Counted from the first letter of the stretch, positions 1 to 7,927 are shown. The stretch: 64,000 nucleotides of DNA from CAYQQK01 sp964420065 (GCA_964420065.1 CAYQQK010000001.1:62001-126000); one strand, 5' to 3'. Translations and numbers: made by a program. Notes: generated by a model not told the origin, from the letters alone.

Positions 1-1
1 G

Positions 2-205
2 GCGGGCGGGGAGTATCGTCCATCGGTGGTGGCCCGCGCCGTTATCGAAATAGCCCGGGAATTCAATCGCTTTTACCATTGTTGTCCGGTGTTGGGCAGT
101 GCGGAACCGTTGCAATCAGCCCGCCTGTTCCTGGTTGACGCAACCCGTCAGGCAATTGCCAACGGCCTGGCTTTGCTCGGCATCGCCGCCCCGGAAGAAA
201 TGTAA
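2..205 (+). CDS. argS: Arginyl-tRNA synthetase, C-terminal fragment (5' end outside window)
   Basis: The frame is open from base 2 to the TAA at 203-205 and encodes the last 67 residues of a class I arginyl-tRNA synthetase, which charges tRNA-Arg in the cytoplasm. Diagnostic stretches are EFNRFYHCCPVLG, ARLFLVDATRQ and the closing NGLALLGIAAPEEM, typical of the anticodon-binding (DALR) domain at the end of ArgS. The rest lies upstream of the window. About 250 bases separate it from serS; they hold no T-box signature and only a weak hairpin near 236-257. Confidence 0.93.
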   Translation, partial: AGGEYRPSVVARAVIEIAREFNRFYHCCPVLGSAEPLQSARLFLVDATRQAIANGLALLGIAAPEEM

Positions 206-457
206 AGGGGCTCTAGATCGGTTTCTCGTCTCTCCCTCCTTGCAGGCGGGAGGGGGAGCGGTTCCAGCGAGTTCGGGCAAGGGGAATAGGGGGTCAACAG
301 CAAATCACGGTTTTCTTTGGTGGTTTATCCCGTGACTTTTTCATGTCATCCGCAAAGGGAAAGGATCGCGGACTAGAGGTTTCATAAACAGGGGGGAAAC
401 CGAGTTACAGCGATTGGCACGACTGAAGCTTTTGCAATGCAGGGGGCTAGACCAAAA

Positions 458-1732
458 ATGCTTGACTTGAAACGGGTACGCGAAAATCCGGATGCGGTGC
501 GCCGGGCCATGGAGCTGAAAAAAGAAACGGCCGACCTGGACGAGCTGCTTCGCCTCGATGAAGAGAGAAGGGATCTCCTCTCCGAAGCCGAAGCACTGAA
601 ACGACGGCGCAACATCGTTTCCAGGGAGATCGGCCGTCAGAGGAACAAAGCCGGCGCGGAGGCCATGAAGGCGGAAATACGGCAGGCCAACGAGCAGATT
701 CGCTTTTTTGATGTCAAACTGCGCCGGGTAGAGGCAGAAATGGAGCAAATCCTGCTGCGCTTGCCAAACCTTCCGGATCCGGCAGTGCCGCCCGGACAGG
801 ACGAAGCGGACAACATGGAAGTGCGTTCATGGGGCCGCCTCCCCGCCTTCTCCTTCACGCCACGTCCGCATTGGGAAATTGGCGAAATGCTCGGCATCAT
901 CGATTTCCCTCGGGCGGTGAAGATTGCCGGTAGCCGTTTTGCCCTTTACTGTGGCGACGGGGCAAGGCTGGAGCGGGCCCTGGTCAACTTCATGCTAGAT
1001 TTGCATACCGGTGCCCACGGTTACCGCGAGATCTTTCCTCCCTTTATGGTCAACTCGGGCAGCATGACCGGAACCGGGCAACTGCCAAAATTTGCCGAAG
1101 ATGCCTTCAAGATCGAAGACACCGATTATTACCTGATTCCCACCGCTGAAGTGCCGGTGACCAATCTGCACCGGGAGGAGATCATCGATGCGGCCGCACT
1201 GCCCCTGCATTATGTTGCTTACAGCGCCTGCTTCCGTGCCGAAGCCGGTGCCGCCGGGCGGGATACCCGCGGGCTGATCCGCCAGCACCAGTTCAACAAA
1301 GTTGAGCTGGTCAAGTTCGTCCTGCCGGAAAAATCACCGGAGGAGCTGGAAAACCTGACTCAAGATGCAGAAAAGGTATTGCAACTTCTGGGGTTGCCTT
1401 ATCGGGTCATGTTGATGTGCACGGGAGATCTTGGCTTTGCCGCCGCCAAAAAATACGATCTGGAAGTTTGGCTACCTTCAGCCGGAACTTACCGTGAAAT
1501 ATCCTCTTGCAGCAACTTCACTGACTTTCAGGCCCGCCGGGCGGGGATTCGTTATCGTTCAGCACCGGGACAAAAAGCGCAGTTTGTTCATACCCTGAAC
1601 GGTTCCGGTGTTGCCATCGGCCGGACCGTTGCTGCGATCCTGGAAAATTACCAGCAAGAGGACGGTAGCGTTATCATACCCGAAGTGTTGCGCATCTACT
1701 TTGGTGATCGTGATAAAATAAGCCGTCAGTAA
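458..1732 (+). CDS. serS: Seryl-tRNA synthetase
   Basis: Class II synthetase that charges tRNA-Ser (and tRNA-Sec where present). The product is 424 residues, the usual size. The N-terminal coiled-coil arm (about residues 1-110, starting MLDLKRVRENPD) is followed by the catalytic core with motif 2 (ACFRAEAGAAGRDTRGLIRQHQF) and motif 3 (NGSGVAIGRTVAAILENYQ). ATG 458 is preferred over the in-frame ATG at 437: it gives the family N-terminus and has a G-rich ribosome binding site at 441-446. Two tRNA-Ser genes, substrates of this enzyme, lie just downstream, and a third is at 5465. Confidence 0.97.
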   Translation: MLDLKRVRENPDAVRRAMELKKETADLDELLRLDEERRDLLSEAEALKRRRNIVSREIGRQRNKAGAEAMKAEIRQANEQIRFFDVKLRRVEAEMEQILLRLPNLPDPAVPPGQDEADNMEVRSWGRLPAFSFTPRPHWEIGEMLGIIDFPRAVKIAGSRFALYCGDGARLERALVNFMLDLHTGAHGYREIFPPFMVNSGSMTGTGQLPKFAEDAFKIEDTDYYLIPTAEVPVTNLHREEIIDAAALPLHYVAYSACFRAEAGAAGRDTRGLIRQHQFNKVELVKFVLPEKSPEELENLTQDAEKVLQLLGLPYRVMLMCTGDLGFAAAKKYDLEVWLPSAGTYREISSCSNFTDFQARRAGIRYRSAPGQKAQFVHTLNGSGVAIGRTVAAILENYQQEDGSVIIPEVLRIYFGDRDKISRQ

Positions 1733-1812
1733 TCCTGGGCGTGACCGTTTTGGGTGGTGTTTTGACGGCGAACAACGCCTGCAGAATGGGCCCATCTGAC
1801 GTCCGGTGCAAA

Positions 1813-1842
1813 TTGACAGCGGTTGCAGCCGTGTGCTATACT
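1813..1842 (+). promoter_or_regulatory. Sigma-A-type promoter for the tRNA cluster
   Basis: TTGACA at 1813-1818 and TATACT at 1837-1842 with an 18-base spacer, about 17 bases ahead of the first tRNA. The hexamers are seen directly; activity is inferred. Confidence 0.7.
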
Positions 1843-1858
1843 TTTGGAGCGAAGAGGA

Positions 1859-1945
1859 GGAGGGGTGTCCGAGGGGTTTAAGGAGCCGGTCTTGAAAATC
1901 GGTGTCCCGCAAGGGCCGTGGGTTCGAATCCCACCCCCTCCGCCA
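1859..1945 (+). tRNA. tRNA-Ser(TGA)
   Basis: Acceptor stem GGAGGGG (1859-1865) pairs with CCCCTCC before the discriminator G and an encoded CCA (1943-1945). The anticodon loop CTTGAAA (1891-1897) gives anticodon TGA. The extended variable arm expected of tRNA-Ser and a normal T-loop (GGTTCGAATCC) are present. Confidence 0.97.
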
Positions 1946-1961
1946 CCAACCTGAACCCGAA

Positions 1962-2055
1962 GGAGAGATGGCCGAGAGGCTGAAGGCGGTCGCCTGCTAA
2001 GCGACTAAGTGGGAAAAAACCTGCTTCGAGGGTTCGAATCCCTCTCTCTCCGCCA
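1962..2055 (+). tRNA. tRNA-Ser(GCT)
   Basis: Acceptor stem GGAGAGA (1962-1968) pairs with TCTCTCC, followed by G and encoded CCA. The anticodon loop CTGCTAA gives GCT, reading AGC/AGT. The long variable arm is present. It lies 16 bases after the first tRNA-Ser and is probably co-transcribed with it. Confidence 0.97.
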
Positions 2056-2058
2056 TAT

Positions 2059-2136
<78 letters not shown>

Positions 2137-2139
2137 GGA

Positions 2140-2191
2140 ATGAACCAAATAGCCACGGTCCTCTTTCAATGCACCGTGGCTATTGGTTCAT
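2140..2191 (+). terminator. Long hairpin ending the tRNA cluster
   Basis: Arms 2140-2159 and 2173-2191 pair over 19 base pairs with one bulged A at 2148 and a 13-base loop. The tail (TTAAGG) is poor in T, so it may be a weak terminator or an RNA-end structure rather than a standard intrinsic terminator. Confidence 0.6.
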
Positions 2192-2408
2192 TTAAGGATC
2201 TTCATCAATCGGTACCCGGGTTCGCCACCGGAACAGGGACTATTCTTCCCATCTCATCCACCTGTTTACATCAATTTCGTATTTCTTCAATGCACCGCCG
2301 TCCAATATAAGAAATTTTAATATTTGGGGGGATAGTACAAATCGGTGTTAGCATCGGGATCCCTGTAACCCAACAAGCCGGATAGATCATGTATCAACTG
2401 TATGATGG

Positions 2409-2777
2409 TCAGTTTTTCCTGGGTTTGTTCCTGTTGTGATTTCTTTCCAGGGAAGAAGGATGTTGCTCCTTTTCAATAAAATGCTCCATCACCTTTTTAA
2501 GGTGCATATAAATCTCGGGAGGAAGGATTGCGTATGAACCCGAAGGGTCAGCCACGATAAGTTTTTCAGGGTTTCGAATATTGCTCCGTCCAAGAAGGTA
2601 ATCGGTCGTTACATCGAAAAAATCAGCCAGTGCATGAAGGGTATCGTAGTCGGGGGATCGTTTGTTTGTTTCGTATCGCGACAGGGTGACATTACTTATT
2701 TGAAGCTGTTTTGCCAGCTCCAACTGCGAGATGCCACTTTCTTTCCTAAGCTTTTTTAAACGATCCCCAAGCCCCAT
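2409..2777 (-). CDS. XRE/SinR-type helix-turn-helix regulator (possible 3' frameshift)
   Basis: The 122-residue product starts MGLGDRLKKLRKESGISQLE and has a standard HTH_3 fold in residues 5-60 (SQLELAKQLQISNVTLSRYE), ending in the common DVTTDYLLGRS motif. The N-terminal half is a DNA-binding domain of the SinR/ImmR type; targets are unknown. A ribosome binding site (agaggag) lies just before the ATG. The last dozen residues (ERNHNRNKPRKN) look like out-of-frame translation. The neighbouring frame stays open to a TAA at 2317-2319 and encodes a more protein-like tail, so the true end may be 2317. It is divergent from the Spo0E-like gene, so it may control it; that link is inference. Confidence 0.88.
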   Translation of the reverse strand: MGLGDRLKKLRKESGISQLELAKQLQISNVTLSRYETNKRSPDYDTLHALADFFDVTTDYLLGRSNIRNPEKLIVADPSGSYAILPPEIYMHLKKVMEHFIEKEQHPSSLERNHNRNKPRKN

Positions 2778-2865
2778 TTAACTCCTCTTTTTGAATCCAA
2801 GTAAACGTACCATAGCATAAGGAGAAGCGCATTTAAAGGAAGTTGCCGAAAAGGAAACATGGGGT

Positions 2866-2894
2866 TTGCGATTACCGACCCGGTAATATATACT
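2866..2894 (+). promoter_or_regulatory. Sigma-A-like promoter for the Spo0E-like gene
   Basis: TTGCGA (2866-2871), a 17-base spacer, then TATACT (2889-2894), 41 bases ahead of the start codon at 2936. It lies in the divergent intergenic region shared with the XRE regulator. Confidence 0.55.
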
Positions 2895-2935
2895 GGAAAA
2901 AACAGCTCCCCGGTTGGAAAATATAACTATACGGG

Positions 2936-3139
2936 ATGATGATGGATAGCGACAAGGGTCGGGACCGGGTTATTCACGCCATCGAAAGCACCAGATTGGA
3001 AATGACGGAGTGCCTTCGACGGGCCGGGTATTGCTTTTACGATGTGGACGTGATCAAATTGAGTCGGAAGTTGGATCGTTTGCTGAATTTGTATTACCGC
3101 ATGCAAAATAGAAGGGGAAAATTAAAAGATCTGTTATAA
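2936..3139 (+). CDS. Spo0E-like aspartyl-phosphate phosphatase
   Basis: Small protein of 67 residues or slightly fewer, since three ATGs in a row open the frame. It matches the Spo0E family: two helices with the signature near residues 43-50, LSRKLDRLLNLYYR, corresponding to the SQELD motif of Spo0E, YisI and YnzD. Known members dephosphorylate Spo0A~P and so delay sporulation. Here the motif reads SRKLD, keeping the S, L and D positions. No close upstream Shine-Dalgarno is obvious. The divergent XRE regulator is a candidate controller. Confidence 0.8.
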   Translation: MMMDSDKGRDRVIHAIESTRLEMTECLRRAGYCFYDVDVIKLSRKLDRLLNLYYRMQNRRGKLKDLL

Positions 3140-3369
3140 AATCTCACTGGTTGCGGCTATTCCGGGGATGGTTGTGCAGGTCAGTTGTCTCCTGTTCTGG
3201 TGTGAAGCAACGTGATCCAAGCTTCACCAAGCAGGATATCTTTGTTTTCAGTCAAATAATAGAATCAGTTTAAAATCGGTCACAAACGTGACCATGTAGC
3301 GGGCAAGAAAGCGATTGAATTTATCAAACGGCAATTGTTGATCATTGCACCGCGTCGGGGGGTGTCAAA

Positions 3370-4251
3370 ATGAGTCTCAAGTTGACAGAGCAGACCCAAA
3401 TACTGCTGCTTGGCTATCAGCAGAACGAAATTACCGACCATGCTATCTATGGGCATATAGCCAGGCGAGAAAAAAACCGGCAAAATAAAGCCGTGTTGGA
3501 ACAGATCTCCCGGGAGGAGGCGGAGCATGCCGCCATTTGGAAAAAGTATACCGGAAGGGAGGTGAAGCCCAAACGCGGGCAGGTAATCTGGTACGGTCTA
3601 CTCAGCCGGCTGATGGGGTATACTTTTATGATCAAAATGATGGAAAAAGGAGAGTATACCACCGGCAGGAAATACAGGCAGTTGCAGCGGGAGATACCCG
3701 AAGCAGCCAGGATAATCGAAGATGAACAAAGGCATGAGTCCCAACTGGCGAACATGCTGGATGAGGAACGATTGCAATATGTAGGCGCCATGGTTCTCGG
3801 CCTAAATGATGCGTTGGTAGAACTGACGGGGGCTTTGGCCGGTCTTACCTTTGCCGTGGCCAGTACCCGCCTGGTGGCCCTTGCGGGTATCATTACCGGT
3901 GCATCGGCTACTCTATCCATGGCGGCCTCCAATTATTTGGCCGAAAAAGCAGACGGCAACCCCGATGCTTTAAAATCCAGCCTCTACACGGGGGCGGCTT
4001 ATCTGGTAACGGTGGTGTTGCTGGTCATACCCTACCTGCTCTATCCGGAGCACGCCTATGCCGCCGCCCTGGCGACCATGCTGCTAACGGTCATTTTGAT
4101 CATTTTCTTTTTTAACTATTACATTAGCGTAGCCAAGGACTTACCTTTTGGAAAACGTTTTGGTGAGATGGCCGGGATCAGCCTGGGTGTAGCGCTTATT
4201 GCTTTTCTCATCGGCCTGGCCGCCAAGGCATTTTTGGGTATAGAGATCTAG
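3370..4251 (+). CDS. Ferritin-like/VIT1 fusion membrane protein (erythrin-vacuolar iron transport type)
   Basis: The 293-residue protein has two parts. Residues 1-135 form a rubrerythrin/ferritin-like four-helix region with spaced Glu/His metal ligands (EITDHAIYGHIARREK, EEAEHAAIWKKY, EDEQRHESQL). Residues 140-293 form a VIT1/CCC1 transporter domain opening GAMVLGLNDALVELTGALAG, with about five membrane segments and the SMAASNYLAEKAD loop. Relatives (MbfA of Rhizobiales, plant and archaeal VIT1 proteins) move Fe2+ or Mn2+ out of the cytosol; iron or manganese export with a di-iron sensing or oxidase domain is the likely role. The start at 3370 has a G-rich binding site. It appears to be a single-gene unit. 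Confidence 0.85.
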   Translation: MSLKLTEQTQILLLGYQQNEITDHAIYGHIARREKNRQNKAVLEQISREEAEHAAIWKKYTGREVKPKRGQVIWYGLLSRLMGYTFMIKMMEKGEYTTGRKYRQLQREIPEAARIIEDEQRHESQLANMLDEERLQYVGAMVLGLNDALVELTGALAGLTFAVASTRLVALAGIITGASATLSMAASNYLAEKADGNPDALKSSLYTGAAYLVTVVLLVIPYLLYPEHAYAAALATMLLTVILIIFFFNYYISVAKDLPFGKRFGEMAGISLGVALIAFLIGLAAKAFLGIEI

Positions 4252-4263
4252 TTTGAAGGAAAG

Positions 4264-4290
4264 GGGGACGGGGGACGCGTCCCCGTCCCC
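4264..4290. repeat. GC-rich palindrome (REP-like)
   Basis: Near-perfect inverted repeat centred on ACGCGT (4275-4280). Seven pairs close around the centre, then one bulged G, then six more pairs. It lies between the VIT1 fusion and tadA. No T-run follows, so it reads more like a repetitive extragenic palindrome than a terminator. Only one full copy was noticed here. Confidence 0.6.
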
Positions 4291-4322
4291 GGTTCCAGCG
4301 TCCGATTTGGGGGGGATGATCT

Positions 4323-4778
4323 ATGGCCGGGCCGGAGGAGAGGTACATGTTTTTGGCCCTTGAACAGGCCAAGCAGGCCTTTTCAAGGGGTGAAATCCCG
4401 ATCGGGGCCGTTCTGGTGCGCGATGATCAAGTGATTGTTGCAGACCGCAACCGGCGCGAACAGTACCGCGATGCCACTGCCCATGCCGAGATCCTGGTCT
4501 TGCGTCGCGCCGGGGAAATACTGGGCGGTTGGCGCCTGTGCGGGAGCACCCTTTATGTGACCCTGGAGCCATGTCCGATGTGTGCCGGAGCTTTGGTGCA
4601 GGCGCGGGTGGAGCGGCTGGTGTACGGGGCGGCCGATTCCAAGGGTGGTGCTTGTGGGGCCCTTTACAATATTGTGCAGGACGAGAGGCTGAACCACCGG
4701 CTGGCTGTAACCGGGGGGGTCCTGGAAAACGAATGCGCGACGCTGTTACGGGAATTTTTTTCAAGCCGCAGGGCATGA
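4323..4778 (+). CDS. tadA: tRNA-specific adenosine deaminase
   Basis: A 151-residue cytidine-deaminase-fold enzyme that converts A34 to inosine in tRNA-Arg(ACG). The zinc and catalytic motifs are plain: HAE (residues about 57-59) with the proton-shuttling Glu, and PCPMCAGAL (about 87-95) with the two Cys ligands. The C-terminal region (NHRLAVTGGVLENECATLLREFF) matches the TadA end. ATG 4323 follows a GGGGGG binding site. In Bacillus, tadA also lies close to dnaX and the SRP RNA gene. Confidence 0.95.
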   Translation: MAGPEERYMFLALEQAKQAFSRGEIPIGAVLVRDDQVIVADRNRREQYRDATAHAEILVLRRAGEILGGWRLCGSTLYVTLEPCPMCAGALVQARVERLVYGAADSKGGACGALYNIVQDERLNHRLAVTGGVLENECATLLREFFSSRRA

Positions 4779-4990
4779 TCCACTTGACCGGCTGTTTCCG
4801 GCCGGTACCTTTAAGCTTAGAAAAGGGCCGCAACCGGTTTGCATTCGGCTTGGTTTTGTGGTAAGTTGAATCTTGGTGTTAAAAAGTAGATGAACAAGAT
4901 CACGACAGGCCTCTGGTGCACCGGTCAGGCGCAAGTGTAATTGTGATTCCGCTTTTTGACCGAAAACACTTTAAGGAGGCCGAACCAAAA

Positions 4991-5188
4991 ATGGTCGGTA
5001 CAGTAAAATGGTTTAACCCCGACAAAGGGTACGGGTTTATCGAAAGTGACGAGGGCGGGGATGTTTTTGTCCACTATTCCGCCATCCAGGGGGAAGGATT
5101 CAGGAACCTTGACGAGGGACAGCGGGTAGAGTTTGATGTCGTCGAAGGAAATCGTGGTTTACAGGCGGCCAACGTAGTCTGCTTGTAA
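4991..5188 (+). CDS. Cold-shock-domain protein (Csp family)
   Basis: A 65-residue single cold-shock domain, MVGTVKWFNPDKGYGFIESD, with both RNA-binding motifs: RNP1 (KGYGFIE) and RNP2 (VFVHYSAI). It binds single-stranded RNA/DNA and acts as an RNA chaperone. The ATG at 4991 is chosen because a strong aaggagg site lies 12 bases upstream and the protein then has the exact family N-terminus; an in-frame start at 4916 would add a tail foreign to the family. About 200 bases of untranslated sequence precede it, as is common for csp mRNAs. A good terminator follows. Confidence 0.95.
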   Translation: MVGTVKWFNPDKGYGFIESDEGGDVFVHYSAIQGEGFRNLDEGQRVEFDVVEGNRGLQAANVVCL

Positions 5189-5210
5189 GTGATATCAAGG
5201 CTTTTGGAAG

Positions 5211-5247
5211 GGCATTTCCGCCGGTGGTGGAAATGCCTTTTCTATTT
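5211..5247 (+). terminator. Intrinsic terminator after the cold-shock gene
   Basis: Nine-base stem GGCATTTCC/GGAAATGCC (5211-5219 with 5229-5237) followed by TTTTCTATTT. Confidence 0.85.
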
Positions 5248-5392
5248 CAGAGTCGGCGCCATGGCCCGTAATGATCCCCCCGATGACCGTCATTTTCTGT
5301 TTGTCGCTGTACAGTATCCGGGAGAGAAATGGATTTCGCGAAGATGGGCGATCCTTATCTAGAATCAGATCGTTGCGATCGATCGCGGCCGG

Positions 5393-5421
5393 TTGCCAGG
5401 GGGTCTGGTTTGCGATACAAT
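5393..5421 (+). promoter_or_regulatory. Sigma-A-type promoter for tRNA-Ser(GGA) and SRP RNA
   Basis: TTGCCA (5393-5398), a 17-base spacer and TACAAT (5416-5421), 43 bases ahead of the tRNA. Each hexamer has five of six consensus bases. Confidence 0.65.
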
Positions 5422-5464
5422 AAAAACGGTCGGAGCCGGTTGACCGGCTTCCGGCTTGTGACGT

Positions 5465-5560
5465 GGAGAGATGGCCGAGCTGGGCGAAGGCGCTCGCCTG
5501 GAAAGCGAGTAGGCGGGGCATAACCTCGTCTCGAGGGTTCGAATCCCTCTCTCTCCGCCA
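5465..5560 (+). tRNA. tRNA-Ser(GGA)
   Basis: Acceptor stem GGAGAGA (5465-5471) pairs with TCTCTCC; discriminator G and CCA are encoded (end 5560). The anticodon loop CTGGAAA (5498-5504) gives GGA. The long variable arm is present. It lies 10 bases before the SRP RNA and is probably on the same transcript. Confidence 0.97.
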
Positions 5561-5570
5561 GTATTGTTTT

Positions 5571-5841
5571 GGCCGTGCTAGATGGGGAGGTAGCGGTGCC
5601 CTGTACCCGCAATCCGCTGGAGCGGGGTCGAATTCCTGCCCCCGGTCCCGGCAACTTTCAGGGCGGCGCCGGTTCAGCCGGTGAAGAAAGTCCGGTCCCG
5701 TGCGGCGCGAGCTCATGAACCCCGTCAGATCCGGGAGGAAGCAGCGGTAAGTGAAGCCTCGCGGGTGCCACGGGGTAGCCGGGCTGGAGCCGGTTGTCCG
5801 GAAAGCGCCTGGGGGTTCCGATCAAAGGCAGGTGCACGGCC
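5571..5841 (+). ncRNA. ffs: Signal recognition particle RNA, long Bacillus type (6S-like scRNA)
   Basis: About 271 nt. The ends pair (GGCCGTGC at 5571-5578 with GCACGGCC at 5834-5841). The 5' part contains the Alu-domain signature GGTAGCGGTGCCCTGTA, and the S domain contains the Ffh-binding core (GTCAGATCCGGGAGGAAGCA). This length with an Alu domain is typical of Firmicutes and differs from the 114-nt 4.5S RNA of proteobacteria. With Ffh it targets membrane and secreted proteins co-translationally. dnaX starts about 40 bases downstream, as in many relatives. Confidence 0.95.
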
Positions 5842-5881
5842 ATTTATTATGTACTGTTGCTTGGACCGGGGGGGTCGATCT

Positions 5882-7603
5882 GTGTCTTACCGCAGCCTTT
5901 ACCGGCGCCGGCGCCCTTCCAATTTTAGTGATATGGTGGGCCAGGAACATGTTTGCCGGACCCTGAGTCATGCACTTTCCCGGGAACAGTTGGCCCATGC
6001 CTATCTTTTTTGCGGCCCAAGGGGCACGGGAAAAACTACTGCCGCCAAGATTCTGGCCTGCGCGCTCAATTGCGAACGTTATCCTGCTCCCGAACCGTGC
6101 GGATCCTGCCCGAGCTGCCTGGAAATAGCCTCCGGTTCCTCCCTGGACGTTTTGGAGATGGATGCAGCCTCAAACCGGGGGATCGATGAGATTCGGGAAT
6201 TGCGGGAACAAACTCGCTATGCTCCGGGCGGGGGGCGCTACAAGGTTTATATCATCGATGAAGTACACATGCTGACGACGGAGGCGTTTAACGCTTTTTT
6301 GAAAACCCTGGAGGAACCGCCGGCCGGGGTGGTTTTTATCCTGGCCACCACCGATCCCGGCAAACTGCCCGCCACCATTATTTCCCGTTGCCAGCGCTTT
6401 AACTTTAACCTGTTGACCACGGAGAGAATAGTGGCGCACCTGGGGCGGGTTGTGGAACAGGAGGGCTGGCAGGCTGAAAAGGAAAGTCTGCGTTTGATCG
6501 CCCGTCTGGCCGGAGGATCCATGCGCGATGCCCTGGGGCTGCTTGAACAGGCCCAGGCTTACAGCGGGGCGTCAGTAACCGCTGAACACGTGCGTACCAT
6601 CACCGGAGCCACCCGGGCCGGGACCATCTCCGCCCTGGTCGAAGCGGTGGCTCTGGACGATCCTTCCGCGGGACTGGCGGTGTTGCATGAGGTTCTCTAC
6701 AGTGGACGGGACCTGCAGTTGTTTTTGCGGGATCTGGCTTATCTTTTCAGCCGGTTGCTTTTGGGGCCCGACGCCGGCGCCGTTGAACCCGGCTTTGAGG
6801 AACTGCAACAACGTTTTGCAGGTCGTTTTGAGCGGCAACCGCTTCTTGAGGCGGCGGAGCTGCTCTATCAGGCCGGTACGGAATTACGCCGCTCCCAGTT
6901 ACCCCAGATAGTCCTGGAGATGGCCTTGCTGCGCCTGTTGCGGACGTTGCATGGGCCGGCCGAAGAAAGTGCGGCGGCAAGTCCAAAAGAGCCGGAATCG
7001 CCTGCGCCCCCGCGCCGGATACCGCCATGTATTTCACCCCGTCCGGCTGTCAAGCCCCGGAGCAAAGCCCGGTCCGGCATGCCTGATCTTTCTCCCCCTT
7101 CCCCCTCCGTTCTTTCGGATCCTCTCCCGGGGGAAGCGAGTTCAGCGGGCATCCCGGACGGAACCGACGAAGCGACGCTCCTGGAAAAACTGAATCAAGC
7201 CTGGCCGAAGCTGGCCGGTGCGGTGCGGCGGCGCAAGCGCAGTGCCGGGGAATACCTGGCCGTGGGTAAACCCGTGGCGGTAAGCGGCAATCTTCTCCTT
7301 TTGCATTTTAAATCCCAGGATTATGCCAGCCAGGTGCGATTGATGGAAAACAGCAATCGCCTTTTGGTTGAAGAGGTCCTGGCACAATTTTGCCGGCGTC
7401 CGATCCAGATCAAGGCCGACCAGGCAGCTCCCGGTCCGGTGGAGTCCGCCGCCGGGAATGCGGGCACGGCTGTTTCAGAACCTGGTGGAACCGCCGGTAA
7501 ACCGGCCCCCGCTGCGCCGCAGCCCGGCGGGCAAGAATTGATTGGCGAGGCGATGCGATTGTTTAAAGGAACGATTATCGCTTCGGGTGATAAGGAGGAT
7601 TAA
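5882..7603 (+). CDS. dnaX: DNA polymerase III subunits gamma/tau
   Basis: Clamp-loader ATPase of the replicative polymerase, 573 residues. The N-terminal AAA+ module shows Walker A GPRGTGKT (about 45-52), a zinc module (CGSCPSCLE), Walker B DEVH (about 117) and sensor SRC. A Pro-rich linker (about 360-430) leads to the C-terminal tau domain. Start GTG 5882 is chosen because it yields the family start MSYRSLYRRRRP with GGGGGGG eight bases upstream; the longer in-frame ATG at 5681 would lie inside the SRP RNA. No A-rich slippery site for gamma production was seen. It is followed at 3 bases by ybaB, then recR. Confidence 0.95.
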   Translation: MSYRSLYRRRRPSNFSDMVGQEHVCRTLSHALSREQLAHAYLFCGPRGTGKTTAAKILACALNCERYPAPEPCGSCPSCLEIASGSSLDVLEMDAASNRGIDEIRELREQTRYAPGGGRYKVYIIDEVHMLTTEAFNAFLKTLEEPPAGVVFILATTDPGKLPATIISRCQRFNFNLLTTERIVAHLGRVVEQEGWQAEKESLRLIARLAGGSMRDALGLLEQAQAYSGASVTAEHVRTITGATRAGTISALVEAVALDDPSAGLAVLHEVLYSGRDLQLFLRDLAYLFSRLLLGPDAGAVEPGFEELQQRFAGRFERQPLLEAAELLYQAGTELRRSQLPQIVLEMALLRLLRTLHGPAEESAAASPKEPESPAPPRRIPPCISPRPAVKPRSKARSGMPDLSPPSPSVLSDPLPGEASSAGIPDGTDEATLLEKLNQAWPKLAGAVRRRKRSAGEYLAVGKPVAVSGNLLLLHFKSQDYASQVRLMENSNRLLVEEVLAQFCRRPIQIKADQAAPGPVESAAGNAGTAVSEPGGTAGKPAPAAPQPGGQELIGEAMRLFKGTIIASGDKED

Positions 7604-7606
7604 ACA

Positions 7607-7927
7607 ATGTCCAACGGCGGCATGGGGAAGATGATGAAACAGCTTCAAAAGGCTCAGGCCGAAATGGTGCGGTTGCAGGAGGGGCTGGCCCGGCGGACGG
7701 TGCAGGGCAACAGCGGGGGTGGTGCAGTGCAGGTTACGGCTAATGGCCGGAAAGAACTCCTGGCGATCGTTATTGATCCCGAGGTTTTAACCGAAGACAA
7801 CCGGGACATGCTGGAAGACCTGCTTTTAACTGCGATCAACGGCGCCTTGAAAGAGGTTGACGAGATGATCAATGCTGAAATGCATAAACTGACCGGAGGG
7901 ATCAATTTACCTCCCGGATTGATTTAA
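7607..7927 (+). CDS. Nucleoid-associated protein, YbaB/EbfC family
   Basis: A 106-residue dimeric DNA-binding protein of the family always found between dnaX and recR (YaaK in Bacillus). Visible features are the N-terminal helix (MGKMMKQLQKAQAEM), the central beta sheet (GGGAVQVTANGRKELLAIVIDPEV) and the C-terminal MHKLTGGINLPPGL. ATG 7607 has a gataaggagg-type site overlapping the end of dnaX. Confidence 0.95.
   Translation: MSNGGMGKMMKQLQKAQAEMVRLQEGLARRTVQGNSGGGAVQVTANGRKELLAIVIDPEVLTEDNRDMLEDLLLTAINGALKEVDEMINAEMHKLTGGINLPPGLI

Noticed and set aside
206..457. Possible T-box leader of serS
   Set aside because: No GGGTGG-type T-box sequence and no terminator precede serS.
5681..5881. In-frame ATG extension of dnaX by 67 codons
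   Set aside because: It lies inside the SRP RNA and adds residues foreign to DnaX; GTG 5882 has its own binding site.
5882..7603. Programmed frameshift site in dnaX producing gamma
   Set aside because: No A6G-type slippery run with a following hairpin was found.
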